This document shows, in pieces, positions 1 through 7,036 of a stretch of 7,934 nucleotides of DNA. This DNA comes from Promethearchaeota archaeon (GTDB lineage Archaea > Asgardarchaeota > Lokiarchaeia > Sigyniarchaeales > SOKP01). Below the pieces are notes generated by a model, which was not told the DNA's origin, did no database searches, and worked only from the letters and a program-made list of their open reading frames with translations. Where the stretch lies: the NCBI GenBank assembly GCA_019057355.1, contig DXJM01000361.1, positions 1 to 7,934 on the forward strand, written 5' to 3'. Positions within the stretch are counted from its first letter, which is position 1. Every line of letters starts with the position of its first letter. The position numbers and the translations under genes are program-made.

Positions 1-34
1 AAACATTATTGATAAGCACAAGGATATTGATAAA

Positions 35-649
35 ATGACCATATCACAAATAATCGCGGATGCGATTGAACTCTATGATGAATATATCTCATTACCAGCG
101 GATCTTAAAGCTGTTATCGAGAATTTTAAAGAGGAATATGGTGGCAATGAGATGAAAGTCATTGAAGAAGCATTAAAAGTATTTGCTGAAGAAAGAAATC
201 CTGAGAAATCATTGGATAAAGATATTTGGAATAGGGCGAGAGATGAGCTAAACATGGCTCTAATCGGAAAAACGACCTTTAATCTATTAATATCTGCTGC
301 AGCTGCTCCAAAAGATGGCTTGTATAAGGTGCAAAAACGCAATGTGGGATTCGATGTAATACTTTGGTATACTAAAAAACCGATTAAAAGCCTCACTTTT
401 GAAGAAGTAATTATTGCAATTGAGACGGTATGGGAAGCTGCAAATTGGTTTTATAGCATTGAATATACCAAAGAATCAGATCACCAATATTACATGATTT
501 TTCGCCATCATCAAAATAAGAATTATAGCGATTACTGGGGCAAATATTTCAAAGAAATGCTGACATCCGAGGAACTTTCATTTAGAGCCGTGGTTGAAAT
601 TCAATCATTTGAAGAATCGCTTAGCTTAGTTATCAAGAAAGTTACATGA
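35..649 (+). CDS. Hypothetical protein, possible RHH-like N-terminus plus alpha/beta C-terminal domain (possibly 5'-partial)
   Basis: I do not recognise this protein. After a first helix (residues 3-18) comes a short strand and two helices (about 17-53, beginning YISLPADLKAVIENF), a pattern that resembles a ribbon-helix-helix (CopG-like) DNA-binding or dimerisation unit. The C-terminal part (about 97-203) alternates strands and helices: GFDVILWYT strand, a long helix with EEVIIAIETVWEAANWF, a YYMIFRHH strand, a YSDYWGKYFKEML helix, and a terminal strand. This suggests a ferredoxin-like or small ligand-sensing alpha/beta fold. No signal peptide or membrane segment is visible, so it is probably cytosolic. 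The frame stays open for 11 codons left of ATG 35 to the window edge, so the true start may lie outside. An AAGGA at 20-24 gives weak support for ATG 35. It is convergent with the next gene and shares no operon within the window. Confidence 0.7.
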   Translation: MTISQIIADAIELYDEYISLPADLKAVIENFKEEYGGNEMKVIEEALKVFAEERNPEKSLDKDIWNRARDELNMALIGKTTFNLLISAAAAPKDGLYKVQKRNVGFDVILWYTKKPIKSLTFEEVIIAIETVWEAANWFYSIEYTKESDHQYYMIFRHHQNKNYSDYWGKYFKEMLTSEELSFRAVVEIQSFEESLSLVIKKVT

Positions 650-712
650 AAAGAATGGAAATTAAGCAATCAGTTAATTGTTTTAAATTCAACGTGCTGA
701 AATCTACATCTC

Positions 713-730
713 TAATGAATAAATTCATTA
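713..730. repeat. Short AT-rich inverted repeat
   Basis: TAATGAAT (713-720) and ATTCATTA (723-730) are perfect 8-base inverted arms separated by two bases. The hairpin would be weak because it is nearly all A:T. It sits about 65 bases after the stop of the plus-strand gene, so it could assist 3'-end formation, but in such AT-rich DNA it may be chance. Confidence 0.35.
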
Positions 731-787
731 ATTTGATATACATGAATGTAAAATGTAAATTCTAAAGCTTTTTGAAATAAAATCTTC

Positions 788-814
788 AAAAAAAGGTTCA
801 TTCTATAGAAAAAA
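788..814 (-). terminator. Probable oligo-U terminator of the minus-strand cluster
   Basis: Read on the minus strand, the TrmB-like gene stop at 924 is followed about 110 bases later by U6 (809-814) and then U7 (788-794). Archaeal RNA polymerase commonly terminates at such U-tracts without a strong stem. Between them lies the perfect palindrome TTCTATAGAA (801-810). This is assigned from composition and position only. Confidence 0.35.
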
Positions 815-923
815 TTTTTAAAGTCACAACCCAAATTAATGATTCAATATTGCTTAAGAACGTTCCATATCAGGTTAAAAGAAGTGGTTCATTTCCCGCT
901 CTTCTCTGGAATAGAAGCTCCAT

Positions 924-2384
924 TTACCTAATCCCAAGCATATCAAGTCTCTTACTTTGGATCCAGACATCCTCTAACAAGGCTGCGAATAATTTCACGT
1001 GCTCTTCTAAAACAGATCCCATTCCCGCAATTTGAGTTCCAAATTCGCTTCTTGACAGGACACAGACCACGACTTCTTCAAAATCTCGATTAATGGACCA
1101 GATATTTTCCCTTGGATAATGCCTTAAGTTAAAATTGGAATTTTCTTTTATCATGTTGATCATTTGCATGTGGTTTTGATCATTTACATCAAAATTTGTG
1201 CAAATCCTGACATTAACATGCTTCCTCACTTGCGAAAGTGCTAATAGATCAACATTTTCAATACTAGGACAAATAATTTGCAATCTCATCTTGACACGAG
1301 ACACGCAATCATTTATCTGTGCCATCATGCCTTGTTGACTTCTAACAAACCATACATCTTTAAAACTAAGGAGCGAGGTTTGTTTTGATCGCTCCCAGAA
1401 TTCTCTCATGGTTGCTTCAGACATTTCTAATTGATTTATGATGTTGAGGATGAGATCGTTTTGAATAGTCTCAAAAATCTCTTTTTGGAAGAGATTCTTC
1501 AAATCTTCAATTCCTTGCATGACGTCATCATACACTTGAGAAACTCTCATATCTAAATCCGTAAGCGTGCTTTTCAATCCTGATTCGATATTTACAAAAC
1601 TTGCATCTAAATCTGAACCCACATCTAACGCTGCATCGGAAATATTTGCCAATTGATTTATCACCCTGTCTAACATTTCTTGAGTGCTATTTACAATCCG
1701 AGTTCGAAAGTATTTCGTCATTTCTTTGAATTCTTTCGTTATTATGGCGTCCACGGTATTTTCTGCCATCTTTCTCATGGCTGGAACGCGGAATTGTGTT
1801 TCAAATTTTTCAGAGATTTCCATTTTTATTCTATTTAATCGGTCTTCCATTTTATCAAATTCTTGAAGAATATCTGATGGAGCGATCTCTTTCAAGCTCA
1901 TGATATATTTCTTTACTTCTCGAATTTGTTTTACTTGCTCGATTTCTTTATTGAACGTTTCAAAATGAACTTTAAGTTGTTTTGGGAGATCATTTCTCAT
2001 GGTTTGGATGTAATTTCTATAATCCTCAAATTTTTGAAGTTTATCAGATTGGTGCTCGAGAGATTTAAATTTAAACTGTACTTTTTGAGGAGTTGCATTT
2101 TGCAATGTTAAAATGGATTCTTTAAATTGCCTGATTTGATTCATTAAAGCCACATATGGGGGCAATGCCTCATAATAAGGGGTCATCCCAGGTATTTCCC
2201 TTACCAAACCCTTTTGAAGCAAGGTTTGAGCTATCTCTTTCGCTCTTTCAGCTTTCACATTGGCCAAGAGAGCTATCTCTCCCACCATGACAGGGCCTCT
2301 CCCTGTCAAATTGAAAAATGTGTCAATTTCATCTTCTTTTAACCCAATAAGCTCTAAAACTTGCGTTGTTTTCAATTCTGTCAT
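924..2384 (-). CDS. TrmB-like winged-helix protein with long helical middle and conserved C-terminal domain
   Basis: Probable DNA-binding or scaffold protein of the cytosol. Residues 1-75 form a TrmB-type winged helix: LELIGLKEDEIDTFF, a recognition-helix region with VKAERAKEIAQTLLQKGLV, and a wing with PYYEALPP. Residues 85-340 are almost wholly helical and charged, with heptad-like stretches that suggest coiled coils and oligomerisation. Residues 341-486 form a compact alpha/beta domain (DVWFVRSQQGMMAQIND, KMRLQIICPSIENVD, VNVRICTNF, EEVVVCVLSRS) resembling the C-terminal sensor or PLD-like domain seen in long TrmB relatives. No HKD catalytic motif is evident, so enzymatic activity is unlikely. 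I chose ATG 2384 (486 aa): it lies 10 bases after the previous stop and is preceded by an SD-like GGCGTGAT. The frame can extend to a TTG at 2426 (500 aa), but that adds only a lysine-rich leader without an SD. Translation is probably coupled to the upstream gene. The DNA or ligand target is unknown. Confidence 0.85.
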   Translation of the reverse strand: MTELKTTQVLELIGLKEDEIDTFFNLTGRGPVMVGEIALLANVKAERAKEIAQTLLQKGLVREIPGMTPYYEALPPYVALMNQIRQFKESILTLQNATPQKVQFKFKSLEHQSDKLQKFEDYRNYIQTMRNDLPKQLKVHFETFNKEIEQVKQIREVKKYIMSLKEIAPSDILQEFDKMEDRLNRIKMEISEKFETQFRVPAMRKMAENTVDAIITKEFKEMTKYFRTRIVNSTQEMLDRVINQLANISDAALDVGSDLDASFVNIESGLKSTLTDLDMRVSQVYDDVMQGIEDLKNLFQKEIFETIQNDLILNIINQLEMSEATMREFWERSKQTSLLSFKDVWFVRSQQGMMAQINDCVSRVKMRLQIICPSIENVDLLALSQVRKHVNVRICTNFDVNDQNHMQMINMIKENSNFNLRHYPRENIWSINRDFEEVVVCVLSRSEFGTQIAGMGSVLEEHVKLFAALLEDVWIQSKRLDMLGIR

Positions 2385-2394
2385 TTTTTTATTA

Positions 2395-3534
2395 TCACGC
2401 CTTTTCTTTTGGATATTCTTTTTCAAGTAATTGCAAGTGTTTTACGGCTACTTCCTTTTTTAACAAACCGCTCATTCTATCCTTCCTTATTCTTTCAACC
2501 AAATATTCAGGATAGAAGGTCTCAGTCCATAAATCTGAAAGGAGAAATACCCATTCCGTTCCTTTATTATCCTTTATGATCGTTATGATCTTATCTTCTT
2601 CCATTGATTTGAGCATAGACTTGATGAATTTGAATGACTCGCCCGGTCCTTTTGGAATTTTATTCAAAGGATATGGCTTGTCTCTAAATAACACGATATA
2701 ATCATACTTATCGGGATTCATCATGTTATTGGCAACAGTTAAATTATCTTCAATATTTTGTCTGTAGCTTACAAAATACCTCCTCACGGTATCGAGATAA
2801 TTTTTCGCTAAAATAGCATTGGGCATGCCTGCTTTTGCCTCAGAAATCAGTTTTTGAGGGGGCACTCTTGAAATAATAAAATCTGACTGGAGAAAATATA
2901 TGACATCCGCAAGTCCTGCAATCCAATCTTGATGGACGAGATCAGTTTTTACAAAAGGATCTAAGGTATAATCAATTCCCGATATTAACTTACCCAATTT
3001 ATCTTCTAACAAGGCAAGAAGTTCCTTTCGGGGGCGTGCTCTTTCTTGCAAGAATTCTAAAATAGCTCTCCCTTTTTCACTGCTATAAATCTGGGCTAAT
3101 CTTTGCTCCTTCGTCAGGTTTTTCAATCGCTCTAATTGAAATAATGCGACTTTTAAATAATCCTTGAGTTTTTTAATTACATCATACGATTGAGTAGTAC
3201 TTGTCATGGATAGCTCCGACATATATTTTAAAATTTCCCCATTGATCTCTTTTAAAAATGCTTCACCAAACATTTCGGGATCTTCTCCAAATGCTAGCAT
3301 TAGATTGATCATTATCGGGTCTTCAGATTCCATACCCGTGAAATAACTCGCCACATTGCATTGTGATCGTTCCAATCGCACGAAAACATTTCCTTCCTCT
3401 CCTGCTCCTGTTATATGAGCATAAAATACACGCATCATGTCATCAAGATCAACTGTCATTTGATCCGGATGGCTCGCAGGGACGACCAATCCTTTATCTT
3501 CCGTCCATTTTGATATGATATATCCTAAAGGCAT
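2395..3534 (-). CDS. Longin/roadblock-like N-terminal domain protein with winged-helix-like regions
   Basis: No named function is recognised. Residues 1-105 (GYIISKWTEDKGLVV, then DDMMRVFYAHI, NVFVRLERSQCNVASYFTG, IMINLMLAFGEDPEMFGEAF) show the strand-helix-strand-strand-helix order of longin/roadblock/profilin-type domains, which in Asgard archaea and eukaryotes often bind small GTPases or form dimers. A helical linker (about 117-148) leads to a winged-helix-like segment (about 150-225; RAILEFLQERARPRKELLALL, then DWIAGLADVIYFLQSDFIISRVPP). A further wing-like alpha/beta unit follows at about 277-335 (YIVLFRDKPYPL, then IITIIKDNKGTEWVFLLSDL), and a basic helix ends the protein. There is no signal peptide or membrane helix, so it is probably cytosolic. 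ATG 3534 is the natural start because the domain begins at once; the SD is weak (GTGAAAG). It lies 10 bases upstream of the TrmB-like ATG, so the two are probably a functional pair. The fold assignment comes from pattern reading only. Confidence 0.85.
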   Translation of the reverse strand: MPLGYIISKWTEDKGLVVPASHPDQMTVDLDDMMRVFYAHITGAGEEGNVFVRLERSQCNVASYFTGMESEDPIMINLMLAFGEDPEMFGEAFLKEINGEILKYMSELSMTSTTQSYDVIKKLKDYLKVALFQLERLKNLTKEQRLAQIYSSEKGRAILEFLQERARPRKELLALLEDKLGKLISGIDYTLDPFVKTDLVHQDWIAGLADVIYFLQSDFIISRVPPQKLISEAKAGMPNAILAKNYLDTVRRYFVSYRQNIEDNLTVANNMMNPDKYDYIVLFRDKPYPLNKIPKGPGESFKFIKSMLKSMEEDKIITIIKDNKGTEWVFLLSDLWTETFYPEYLVERIRKDRMSGLLKKEVAVKHLQLLEKEYPKEKA

Positions 3535-3602
3535 TATTCTTTCACTTTTATTCTATTCTTATTTTTAATATTGCTAAGGATAATATGCTAATTTTTCTCA
3601 AT

Positions 3603-3620
3603 TTATTATTATTATTATTA
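3603..3620 (-). repeat. (TAA)6 microsatellite forming six in-frame stop codons
   Basis: On the minus strand the stop codon of the second surface-protein gene is the first of six consecutive TAA triplets, all in frame. The result is a fail-safe stop array, though simple-repeat slippage in AT-rich DNA would explain its origin. Confidence 0.9.
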
Positions 3621-5237
3621 TTTCATTGGAGGTATTGCTTTATCAATTCGAGGTTCTATTTTCAAGACATCTAATTGCTCCTTTATTGCTTTCTTTATTA
3701 ATGTTTCGCGATTTTCAACTTCAACAGGTTTTTTTAAAGACCTTCCTCTCTTTATTTTCCTTCGTAACGATCTAACCTTTCTCACGAGTGGGGGGAACTG
3801 GAAATAGAGAACATACGCCACTAATCCCATTAAAGCAGCTAAAATTCCTAAGGAAAGTATTATTGTCGCGGGAGTCCAATCTATCCCGGGAGGTGGGGAT
3901 TTAATAATCCCAATTTCTTGATATGAAATCATAAGATTAACATTATCTATGTAAACGGTAATTGGGCGGTTTAATCCAAAAGTATCTCCTAAATATAGCT
4001 GAATGGTGAAATTTACATAATCCACGCCAACAGAGATCAAGGGCATGACATTAAAGGTCTCTGTCCTCCAGCCAGTGGTTGCTTTTTCTAAGTAGGTGGT
4101 TATTGGATTTTGATTATTATTAATAAAAATAATTATTTGAGTATTTGGAGAATCTGATGTTGGCCACGATTCAGAAATTCTATAATTAAAAGTTAAGCTT
4201 GCTCCAAGTAGTGTTATATTATTTGTTTCGTTATATTTAACACTTGAAAATGTGGGACCATCTTGATTCCAAGATGCTTTAGTAAGAGCATTTACTCTGT
4301 TGACGTATGTAAAACTTAAATTGACTTCATTGATATAGATACTATCAAATCTATCTGCTTCATTAGTCACAATGTTATCTTCACAATGAATTCTAATTTC
4401 GATAATAATCTTAAATTGGTGATTATCTGTTGATAGGACTGAAGTCAAGTATCTAATAAAATCATTTTGAGATACGGTGTTTAATCTTGTATTTTCCATT
4501 ATTCCTGATGTACCATCATCACCCAATGCTTCATGTGTTTGATTCCACGCTACTCTATATCTATTTTTATTATCTACATCTGAAATCCACGCGGTAAACC
4601 TTATATAATCACCTGTTTTGTAATCAGCAACCTTATCAATATCACCAATTCCTTCAATCCCATCAGAACCGTCTGTTGTCACTGTTGCATTAACGATAAT
4701 ATCCAAAGAAACGCTTGAAATGTCATAATTCGACATATCATCATCTAGAGTAACAATACGTTCCCATCTTACGGCTGGATTCTGATTTGCTTCTTCATTA
4801 AAATAATGGGAAACAAACATTCCCCCGGAAATAATATTACTATAATCAGGGTAAGCACTGAAATAAGGATTGTTAGTTTTATTCCAATCTCCATATTTTG
4901 GGGTGCCAGAGATCTCAGAAAATTCTTTTTCTTCACCTTTAATTATGAAATTAGCCGTACCTCCGCTAATAGATTGGCTAATATCACTTGAGTCCCCCCC
5001 TTCTTGAGAAAGATACCACGATCCTTGACTTGAGAAGTCGCCGTTTGATAACCAAGGAATGTTATAATAATATTCAACAGCCATATCTGCAGAAGTGCCT
5101 AAATTATGGCTCCCGCCGTTGATGATGTCCGTATCATTATTAAAATTGATAGTTTGAATTATTAATAGAGGTACTAAGAATATCATTATCATTACCAATT
5201 TTTTTTTTGAGTTCTTCAACCTCATTAGACCCCCCAT
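3618..5237 (-). CDS. Membrane-anchored surface protein with two beta-rich modules and basic cytoplasmic tail (paralog 2)
   Basis: Predicted cell-surface protein of unknown ligand. Residues 11-30 (three lysines, then LVMIMIFLVPLLIIQ) are a signal peptide or N-terminal anchor. The ectodomain has a first module (about 62-310) that opens with WLSNGDFSSQGSWYL and later ISGGTANFIIKG, a style typical of jelly-roll carbohydrate-binding-like domains, and a second module (about 318-443) that opens with ASWNQDGP and ends YIDNVNLMISY. About seven N-x-S/T sequons suggest glycosylation. A membrane helix (about 454-481) is followed by a 58-residue positively charged tail with VRSLRRKIKRGRSLKKPV, so the tail should lie in the cytoplasm. 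ATG 5237 is chosen because GGAGGGG (minus strand, about 5245-5251) lies 9-11 bases upstream, inside the end of the preceding gene; an ATG four codons later is possible. It is a clear paralog of the gene just upstream. Sugar binding is inferred, not shown. Confidence 0.88.
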   Translation of the reverse strand: MGGLMRLKNSKKKLVMIMIFLVPLLIIQTINFNNDTDIINGGSHNLGTSADMAVEYYYNIPWLSNGDFSSQGSWYLSQEGGDSSDISQSISGGTANFIIKGEEKEFSEISGTPKYGDWNKTNNPYFSAYPDYSNIISGGMFVSHYFNEEANQNPAVRWERIVTLDDDMSNYDISSVSLDIIVNATVTTDGSDGIEGIGDIDKVADYKTGDYIRFTAWISDVDNKNRYRVAWNQTHEALGDDGTSGIMENTRLNTVSQNDFIRYLTSVLSTDNHQFKIIIEIRIHCEDNIVTNEADRFDSIYINEVNLSFTYVNRVNALTKASWNQDGPTFSSVKYNETNNITLLGASLTFNYRISESWPTSDSPNTQIIIFINNNQNPITTYLEKATTGWRTETFNVMPLISVGVDYVNFTIQLYLGDTFGLNRPITVYIDNVNLMISYQEIGIIKSPPPGIDWTPATIILSLGILAALMGLVAYVLYFQFPPLVRKVRSLRRKIKRGRSLKKPVEVENRETLIKKAIKEQLDVLKIEPRIDKAIPPMK

Positions 5238-5238
5238 T

Positions 5239-6882
5239 TTATTTTACCCCTCCAGATATTTTTTTTATTGTCGCTCCTGCTTGGATACCACTTGACTCAA
5301 CGTTCAATACCTTCATCTTTTCTTTTATACTACTCATGACCATTTTTTCCCGTGAATTAACAATTACAGGATTTTTAAGTGATCTCCCTTTCTTTACTCG
5401 CTTTCTCAATGATCTCAATAATCTTACAAATTTTGGATATTTCAAATACATTTGATATGCTATAAAATATGATCCCACTGCTGCTAAACCTATAGCCAAT
5501 ACGGCAACCAACCAGCCAAATGTCTGGCCCCATGGTGGAATAACTTCTATAGTCAAGAAATCATAGGATATGATCAAGGAAACATTATCTATTGAGATGG
5601 TAATTGTTTCATTGAGTCCAAATTCATCTCGCATGTAAATTTGGATTGAAAAATTCACTTCTTCAGTTATTAAAGCCAAGACATTTAACCCGATCGCGCT
5701 AGCGTTTTGATAATCGTAGTTTGCATTGATTAATTTAATAGTTTCCGCATGCGGATTGTTATTAATCAATATTCTGATTTCAGAATTTGGAGATGATGAT
5801 GTAGGCCAATCTTGGTCGATTTTATAACAAAAATTTACAATAGCTCCTGTAACTTGGACATAATATTCATCACTAAGGTCACTAATCTTTTTTCCCTCTT
5901 GGCTCCAAGATACACCTGATAGTGGATCTATAATTTTTTCATAAGTGAAGGAAAAATCACAATAGTTAATTATTAACTCATCCCATATATCCTGATCTGT
6001 ATCGAAATCATCCTCGCTTAAAACGAGTATCCCAAGAGATAATATGAATGTTTTATGTTCAGGATCTACTTCTAATACGGATTTCATGAGATTCATAATG
6101 CTATCTTCTGAAATCACGGTTAAATTTGTATCATCTAGAGTATCATATGTTCCACTAGTATCATTTCCCAAATCATCAGGCTTCAAATAAGCGATTTCAT
6201 GTTCTTGATTTTTATTTATATCAGAAATATAGGCGTAAAATAATACCCAATCACCCGTGGCATTTTCATAACGCCAACCGGACTGCTGTTCGCCTTTCAC
6301 TTCAATCCCTCCATTAGCCCCATTATTGGCATGAACCGTAGCATTTGCAGTTACCGTAAGCGAAACGGAAGTAATGTTATAATCCGTCATGTCAACGGCT
6401 AAAGTGATATTTCTATCCCATTGTATTGCCACAACTTGACCAGTATCAGCTCCATCAGACCAGGTATGAGAAACCCAGCACCCTTTTGAATTTATTTCAT
6501 AAGAATCGGGTTCATATTTAACTTCGGTATTATTTATAGGAGTCCAATCTCCTGATTGTGGAATGCCAGAAATATCTGAATAGGTAGAAATATTTCCTTT
6601 AACCATCAATCGTGCCTCACCACCGCTGATTGTTGCATCCACGTCTGTGGAATCTCCCGTAGTTAAAGATGTCCAATTTTCTCCGGAATCATCAAATCCC
6701 GTATTAGTGAGCCATTGAGTTGAATTAGATGATACATAAGCTGAGGTTTTAACATTGGAAGGATCTTTTATATGATTATTCGTTGTCATAAATATATGAG
6801 TAAGTAAGAACTGCCCTACTATTGGAATTACTAAAAATAATATAATCATTAAAGTAAGGATCTTGAATCTATTTTTTTTCAC
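5239..6882 (-). CDS. Membrane-anchored surface protein with two beta-rich modules and basic cytoplasmic tail (paralog 1)
   Basis: This is the first gene of the minus-strand cluster, with the same architecture as the following gene. An N-terminal hydrophobic segment (about 6-28; FKILTLMIILFLVIPIVG) follows a short lysine-rich start. The first beta-rich module (about 57-315) contains WLTNTGFDDSGENWTSL and ISGGEARLMVKG; the second (about 323-445) begins VSWSQEGK and ends ISIDNVSLIISY. A membrane helix lies at about 455-482, then a 64-residue basic tail with VRLLRSLRKRVKKGRSLKNP. About fourteen N-x-S/T sequons, twice as many as its paralog, point to a glycosylated exterior face. The start is GTG at 6882: the in-frame TAA two codons upstream rules out extension, and the next ATG (6849) would remove the positive charges before the membrane segment. 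No strong SD is seen. It could be an S-layer accessory, adhesin or sensor; the ligand is unknown. Confidence 0.87.
   Translation of the reverse strand: MKKNRFKILTLMIILFLVIPIVGQFLLTHIFMTTNNHIKDPSNVKTSAYVSSNSTQWLTNTGFDDSGENWTSLTTGDSTDVDATISGGEARLMVKGNISTYSDISGIPQSGDWTPINNTEVKYEPDSYEINSKGCWVSHTWSDGADTGQVVAIQWDRNITLAVDMTDYNITSVSLTVTANATVHANNGANGGIEVKGEQQSGWRYENATGDWVLFYAYISDINKNQEHEIAYLKPDDLGNDTSGTYDTLDDTNLTVISEDSIMNLMKSVLEVDPEHKTFILSLGILVLSEDDFDTDQDIWDELIINYCDFSFTYEKIIDPLSGVSWSQEGKKISDLSDEYYVQVTGAIVNFCYKIDQDWPTSSSPNSEIRILINNNPHAETIKLINANYDYQNASAIGLNVLALITEEVNFSIQIYMRDEFGLNETITISIDNVSLIISYDFLTIEVIPPWGQTFGWLVAVLAIGLAAVGSYFIAYQMYLKYPKFVRLLRSLRKRVKKGRSLKNPVIVNSREKMVMSSIKEKMKVLNVESSGIQAGATIKKISGGVK
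5245..5251 (-). promoter_or_regulatory. Strong Shine-Dalgarno inside the upstream gene's 3' end
   Basis: GGAGGGG on the minus strand overlaps the last sense codons of the first surface-protein gene and lies about 9 bases before ATG 5237. The two genes are 1 bp apart, so the second is probably translated by coupling or reinitiation. This is the clearest SD in the window. Confidence 0.7.
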
Positions 6883-7036
6883 TCTTTAACCACTTGGAAT
6901 AATTTTTTTTCACTTAATAAGTAATAATATTGTATAGTTTAAAATATAAATTTCACTGTGATTTAAAAATAAATATTTGCTTTTACTTTAAAAAGGTATA
7001 TATTAAAGATGCGTATTTCAATGAACAGTGTTTTTA
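6883..7036. other. Intergenic region upstream of the surface-protein operon
   Basis: This very AT-rich gap carries no gene. It lies between the end of the broken dehydrogenase gene and the GTG start of the first surface-protein gene, both on the minus strand. It holds a TATA-like element (6943-6952) and a second TATATA-containing stretch near 6997-7004 that could also act as promoter sequence. Confidence 0.5.
6943..6952 (-). promoter_or_regulatory. Candidate archaeal TATA box for the surface-protein operon
   Basis: The minus strand reads GTGAAATTTATATTTTAAAC here. The AATTTATATT core resembles an archaeal TATA box, with a purine-rich BRE-like stretch just upstream. A start site about 25 bases downstream would leave a leader of roughly 35-40 bases before the GTG. 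The surrounding DNA is so AT-rich that the match could be chance. Confidence 0.35.

Larger units (their letters stand above)
650..923. other. Convergent intergenic gap without genes
   Basis: This AT-rich stretch separates two converging genes. I see no credible ORF or structured RNA in it. It holds a short AT-rich inverted repeat (713-730) and oligo-T tracts on both strands: plus strand T5 at 769-773 and 815-819, minus strand U6 at 809-814 and U7 at 788-794. It most likely serves as a two-way termination zone. A short plus-strand reading frame that begins inside it runs into the antisense of the TrmB-like gene and looks like a shadow. Confidence 0.5.

Noticed and set aside
73..396. Minus-strand 107-codon reading frame
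   Set aside because: It lies fully inside the plus-strand gene, which has the better protein-like composition and helix pattern; this is a shadow.
801..819. Palindrome TTCTATAGAA followed by A6T5 as an operator
   Set aside because: It sits at the convergent 3' ends of genes, not near any start, so a terminator context is more likely.
924..2384. Phospholipase D-like enzyme activity of the TrmB-like protein
   Set aside because: The C-terminal domain recalls PLD-like folds, but I see no HxK(x4)D motif.
3535..3617. Promoter between the surface-protein pair and the longin-like gene
   Set aside because: Only weak TATA-like words (CATATTA, ATATTAA) occur, as expected by chance in this AT-rich DNA; a promoter is possible but not supportable.
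5207..5455. Plus-strand 82-codon frame across the junction of the two surface genes
   Set aside because: It is antisense to two well-supported coding ends and the SD between them; no domain is visible.
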